Assembly (NCBI RefSeq): GCF_020905345.1
Contig: NZ_JAJJMO010000001.1
Coordinates: 434,001 to 498,000 of the forward strand
DNA length: 64,000 bases
DNA from: Flavobacterium pisciphilum
GTDB taxonomy: Bacteria; Bacteroidota; Bacteroidia; Flavobacteriales; Flavobacteriaceae
Reading direction: 5' to 3'
Shown: piece by piece, positions 60,789 through 64,000 of the stretch
How positions within the stretch are numbered: the first letter of the stretch is position 1
Layout: each line of letters begins with the position of its first letter
Translations under genes and position numbers: made by a program
Notes under the pieces: generated by a model
Told to the model about the DNA's origin: nothing
Seen by the model: only the letters and a program-made list of their open reading frames with translations
Databases searched by the model: none

Positions 60789-61895
60789 TCTATAATTAAA
60801 AATCGCAGCAGTATTCAATACAATTGCAAAGCAAACGATGATTCCTAAATGTTGCTTGATGTCATTAAAACCACTTCCCTTAATGATTACCATTCGCATA
60901 ACATCGATAAAATAACTTACTGGGTTAAATCTTGAAACTGTTTTTGCCCAATCTGGCATACTGTCTATTGAGGTAAAAAGCCCGCCCATTAAAACAAATA
61001 TCATAATAAAGAAAAACATGATTAGCATGGCTTGTTGCTGGGTTTCGCAAAAGGTGGAAACCAAAAGCCCAAATCCTAATATAGCAAGCAAATAAATCGT
61101 TACAAAGCCATATAAGACCAAGATACTACCCAACGGAACTATACCATAAAAAATCCAAGAAACGATTAGACCTAATCCGAAAACGATGTTTCCTAGAATC
61201 CAAAACGGAATTAATTTCCCTAAAATAAAATGATACTTTTTTATAGGGGAAACATTAATTTGCTCAATTGTTCCGCCTTCTTTTTCTTTAACAATATTTA
61301 AAGACGAAAGAAATCCTCCAACTAAGGTTACTAGCATTGCCAATACACCCGGAACCATATACAAGCGATAATTTAGATACGGATTATACCAATTTGAAGA
61401 TGTTATTTCGATAACAGGTATTGGATTGAATTTACTGGATGTCGTGTTTTTTATTCTAATTTGATTATTAAATTTCTGAATAATAGCAGCAATATAGCCA
61501 CCTCCTAACCCTGCTTTTGCTCCATTTACAGCATTTATGGCAATGAAAAGTTTTTGTTGATTTTCACGCAATAATTCCTGTTCAAAATTATGTGGGATTT
61601 CAAGAATAATATCTGCTTTGTCTTCTTCAACCAATTGTATCGCTTTGTTGTATGATTGTGAATAGCCCGTTAATCTAAAATAACCCGAAGAAACAACTTT
61701 GGTGATTAAGTCTCTCGAATAATCGGAGTGGTCATTATCTATCACTGCTAAATTGATATTCTTAACTTCATAGTTTGCAGCAAGTGGCAAAATAATAAGT
61801 TGCACTATAGGCATTGCAAGAATAATGGCTAGTATAGCGCGGTTTCTGAATATTTGCTTGAATTCTTTAATAAGTAAAAATCGTAATATTCTCAT
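60777..61895 (-). CDS. ABC-2 type transporter permease, second of two
   Basis: Membrane subunit of 372 residues. Helix near the N-terminus (AILAIILAMPIVQLIILPLA), a large extracytoplasmic domain (about 45-170), then five helices in the C-terminal half (GVLAMLVTLVGGFLSSLNIV, KEKEGGTIEQINVSP, MLIMFFFIMIFVLMGGLFTS, FNPVSYFIDVMRMVIIKGSG). The last motif is characteristic of ABC-2 permeases such as YhhJ/YbhR. It overlaps the upstream permease gene by 4 nt (ATGA). It is the last gene of the operon. Confidence 0.93.
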   Translation of the reverse strand: MRILRFLLIKEFKQIFRNRAILAIILAMPIVQLIILPLAANYEVKNINLAVIDNDHSDYSRDLITKVVSSGYFRLTGYSQSYNKAIQLVEEDKADIILEIPHNFEQELLRENQQKLFIAINAVNGAKAGLGGGYIAAIIQKFNNQIRIKNTTSSKFNPIPVIEITSSNWYNPYLNYRLYMVPGVLAMLVTLVGGFLSSLNIVKEKEGGTIEQINVSPIKKYHFILGKLIPFWILGNIVFGLGLIVSWIFYGIVPLGSILVLYGFVTIYLLAILGFGLLVSTFCETQQQAMLIMFFFIMIFVLMGGLFTSIDSMPDWAKTVSRFNPVSYFIDVMRMVIIKGSGFNDIKQHLGIIVCFAIVLNTAAIFNYRKTS

Positions 61896-62998
61896 GACAT
61901 ACGTATTTTAAAGCTTTTTAGGCTAATAAATAATAAAACCAATGTTGTACCTAAAAGGATCAACGTTTCTTTCCATACATCCGAAAAACCTAGTCCTTCG
62001 ATCATAATTCTTTTAACAATGATATAGTACCATTTTGCAGGAACAATATTCGAAAATAGTTGCAACGGTACTGGCATATTTTCTACAGGAAACATAAAGC
62101 CACTGAATAATAATGTAGGCAACAACATTCCCATGAGGGAAAGTAACATTGCGGTTTGCATAGAATCCGTTTTTACCGAAATAAATATTCCGAGTGTGAG
62201 GCAAGTAATGATAAACAAGATACTTTCGCCAAAAAGCAAAAATAAATTGCCTTTTATAGGCAACTCTAAAACAAAGAAACTCAACAATAAAATCGAAACT
62301 ACATTTATAGTCGATAGTATTAAATACGGAACTGCTTTTGAAATGATTACTAGTAATGGTTTGAATGGTGAAACCAAGAGGATTTCCATCGTTCCCATTT
62401 CTTTTTCTTTTACAATAGAAATGGCAGTCATCATAACACAAATAAGCATCAAGACCAGAGCCATAACTCCGGGTACAAAGTTGGGAGCTCCTTTTAACTG
62501 TGGGTTATAAAGCATTTTTATTTCAGGCTGAATGCGATATGGGACTCCATTGAGTTCGTTCATTTGCATTTGGTAATCACTTATAATTGACGAAACGTAA
62601 TTGGTGAGTGTGGTTGCCTGATTTGGGTCTGATGCATCAGCAATAACTTGAATTTGAACTTTATTCTGATGCAAAAGAGTGTTGTTGAAATTTTCAGGAA
62701 ATACGATTGCCATCTTTATTTTTCCAGTTTTAAAAGCTGCTTCTAGCTGATTGCTTCCCTTTAAAACCTCATCAATTTCAAAATAACGACTGGCTTCAAT
62801 TTTGTTAATTATTTTTTGAGAAGCTATATCTTTAGCATTATCTACAATTACAATTTTTGAGTTTTTAACCTCATTTGTTAAGGCAAAACCAAATATCAGA
62901 ATCTGAACTATTGGCGTCCCGAAAAGAATAAATAATGTTTTCCTGTCACGCAGTACGTGCAAAAATTCCTTTTTTACAAATGTTAGAAACTGTTTCAT
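61892..62998 (-). CDS. ABC-2 type transporter permease, first of two
   Basis: Membrane subunit of 368 residues, homologous in plan to its neighbour: N-terminal helix (TLFILFGTPIVQILIFGFAL), extracytoplasmic domain, helices (GVMALVLMLICVMMTAISIV, KEKEMGTMEILLVSP, AMLLSLMGMLLPTLLFSGFM, PAKWYYIIVKRIMIEGLGF). The repeated KEKE(M/G)GT(M/I)E motif marks the pair. Probably forms a heterodimer with the second permease. 106 bp after the ATPase gene. Confidence 0.93.
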   Translation of the reverse strand: MKQFLTFVKKEFLHVLRDRKTLFILFGTPIVQILIFGFALTNEVKNSKIVIVDNAKDIASQKIINKIEASRYFEIDEVLKGSNQLEAAFKTGKIKMAIVFPENFNNTLLHQNKVQIQVIADASDPNQATTLTNYVSSIISDYQMQMNELNGVPYRIQPEIKMLYNPQLKGAPNFVPGVMALVLMLICVMMTAISIVKEKEMGTMEILLVSPFKPLLVIISKAVPYLILSTINVVSILLLSFFVLELPIKGNLFLLFGESILFIITCLTLGIFISVKTDSMQTAMLLSLMGMLLPTLLFSGFMFPVENMPVPLQLFSNIVPAKWYYIIVKRIMIEGLGFSDVWKETLILLGTTLVLLFISLKSFKIRMS

Positions 62999-63104
62999 TT
63001 ATGTAGATTTTATTTTTTATAGGTCATAAATGGTATCACTTACTATCTTTTGATTTTTGTTTATAACAAAAGTATTCCTAATGGCGATTTCATTTATGTA
63101 GACT

Positions 63105-63845
63105 TTATTCTCCTCGTTTTGCTGCTCTTGCAAGATGATAAAACACCTCATCCATACTATCAACTCCGTATTGTTTTTTTAAGTTAGCAGGGCTATCCAA
63201 TGCTTCTATTCTACCATCAACCATAATCGAAACGCGATTGCAATATTCGGCCTCATCCATATAATGTGTTGTGACAAAAATGGTAATTCCATTTCCTGAT
63301 GCCTCATATATTAAATCCCAAAATTGCCTACGTGTCACGGGATCTACTCCTCCAGTTGGTTCATCTAGAAATACAATTTCTGGTTTGTGAATAATTGCTG
63401 TAGAGAATGCTAATTTTTGTTTCCATCCCAACGGGAGCGATCCAACTCTCTTATTTGCCTGATCTTCCATTCCTAATTGTGCTAAAAGAGCTTCGCTATT
63501 TTCTTTGATAGCCTTATTACTAAGACCATAAATCCCTGCAAAAAAAGTAATATTTTCTAATACCGTAAGATCGTCATACAAAGAGAACTTCTGACTCATA
63601 TAACCGATGCTTTTCTTAATCTTTTCAGTTTGTTTGTACACATCAAATCCTGCAATATTGGCTTCGCCTGATGTTGGTTTAGACAAACCACACAACATTC
63701 TCATTGCAGTTGTTTTACCAGCTCCATTCGCCCCTAAAAACCCGAAAATCTCTCCTTTTTCTACTTCAAATGTAATCTTGTCAACGGCGATAAAATCACC
63801 AAATCGCTTTGTTAACCCTTTACAAATAATCACTTTATTTTCCAT
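63105..63845 (-). CDS. ABC transporter ATP-binding protein
   Basis: ATPase subunit of 246 residues. Walker A GANGAGKTT, Q-loop YMSQKFSLYDDL, Walker B IVFLDEP, D-loop and H-loop (FVTTHYMDEAEYC). The signature reads VGSLPLGWKQKLAFSTAI, i.e. LPLGWKQ in place of LSGGQ, as in YhiH/YbhF-like exporters. Its ATG overlaps the stop of the upstream, window-edge gene by 1 nt (TAATG). The whole set resembles the HlyD-ATPase-ATPase-permease-permease exporters. Confidence 0.95.
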   Translation of the reverse strand: MENKVIICKGLTKRFGDFIAVDKITFEVEKGEIFGFLGANGAGKTTAMRMLCGLSKPTSGEANIAGFDVYKQTEKIKKSIGYMSQKFSLYDDLTVLENITFFAGIYGLSNKAIKENSEALLAQLGMEDQANKRVGSLPLGWKQKLAFSTAIIHKPEIVFLDEPTGGVDPVTRRQFWDLIYEASGNGITIFVTTHYMDEAEYCNRVSIMVDGRIEALDSPANLKKQYGVDSMDEVFYHLARAAKRGE

Positions 63846-64000
63846 TAGCTCAGCAATTTTATAAAACTGTCTTCAATCGTTACATTCGCTTCTTTAATTT
63901 CAATTTCGTTCAGCCCTTTTTCTTTAAGATATTTTTCTAAACCTGCGCTATTGGGATTTCCATTAAACGAAAAATGAGCAAATTCACCAAATGCATAGCT
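63845..64000 (-). CDS. C-terminal end of a second ABC ATP-binding protein, cut by the window edge
   Basis: 51 codons and a stop are visible, running off the right edge. The tail (GLNEIEIKEANVTIEDSFIK, then LLS) fits the C-terminus of ABC-2-type ATPases, where E-x-x-x-LED-x-F-I-x-L is common. Its stop TAA shares one base with the ATG of the next ATPase gene. In related operons two ATPase units occur side by side, often fused. Confidence 0.7.
   Translation of the reverse strand, partial: SYAFGEFAHFSFNGNPNSAGLEKYLKEKGLNEIEIKEANVTIEDSFIKLLS

Noticed and set aside
62013..62510. Two frames of 125-142 codons over the ABC permease
   Set aside because: Alternative-frame shadows of a clear ABC-2 permease; compositions are unlike proteins.
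1..64000. tRNA or rRNA genes
   Set aside because: I noticed no rRNA-like conserved stretch and no convincing cloverleaf; a tRNAscan run would be decisive.

Overview
The window looks like a chromosome segment from a member of the Bacteroidota, most likely Flavobacterium or a close relative. The DNA is AT-rich. Several genes are preceded by the Bacteroidota -7 element TAnnTTTG instead of a sigma70 -10 box, and Shine-Dalgarno sequences are mostly absent. The gene content is typical of that group: TonB-dependent receptors with an N-terminal carboxypeptidase-regulatory domain, DUF2480, DUF6377, DUF1254, DUF2911 and PepSY proteins. I see no rRNA, tRNA, CRISPR array, prophage or insertion sequence. 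Two transport operons are cut by the window edges.

Layout. 1-4.7 kb: an RND efflux operon led by a DUF2480 gene, divergent from a SufR-like cysteine-rich regulator that has a large palindrome over its promoter. 4.8-9.8 kb: lipase, small membrane protein, GNAT, HxlR regulator, AlkC/AlkD-like HEAT protein, DUF3052-like protein and a divergent DapB. 10-12.3 kb: galK-galT. 12.7-15.3 kb: DoxX, Hsp20, an unknown gene paired with a VIT/CCC1 transporter. 15.3-18.4 kb: a LacI regulator without any usual start codon, divergent from a YhcH-KDPG aldolase pair, then DUF2911. 18.5-22.2 kb: AraC, MFS-metallophosphoesterase pair, orphan four-helix sensor protein. 22.6-25.1 kb: nadA-nadB (quinolinate synthesis). 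25.1-27.8 kb: repeat-rich spacer, then tetR-HMA-MFS. 28-33.9 kb: YggS, a minimal AAA ATPase, then ArsR-OYE reductase-DsbA-like-thiolase-DoxX. 33.9-41.7 kb: RarD-like, MocR, a TetR regulator and thioesterase sharing one operator sequence, acyl-CoA dehydrogenase, SDR, Crp/Fnr. 41.8-48.4 kb: gene fragment, DUF4287, repeats, DUF1254, GH3 glucosidase and its probable DUF6377 regulator. 49.3-56.1 kb: a two-component system, PepSY-like protein, outer-membrane barrel, COG4705 membrane protein and lipid kinase. 57-60.7 kb: siderophore receptor and PepSY reductase-like protein. 60.8-64 kb: ABC-2 type exporter operon.

How the parts work together. Most transport genes lie beside their own local repressor (SufR-like/RND, TetR/MFS, TetR/thioesterase, AraC/MFS), often with a visible palindrome at the promoter. 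The most coherent candidate for an uncharacterised system is 49.3-56.1 kb: a sensor pair, an envelope PepSY-like protein, an outer-membrane barrel, a four-fold repeated inner-membrane protein and a lipid kinase, all on one strand. Other items worth attention are the LacI gene without ATG/GTG/TTG, two genes whose -7 box sits 4-5 nt before the ATG (probable leaderless mRNAs), and several families of short repeats confined to intergenic spacers.
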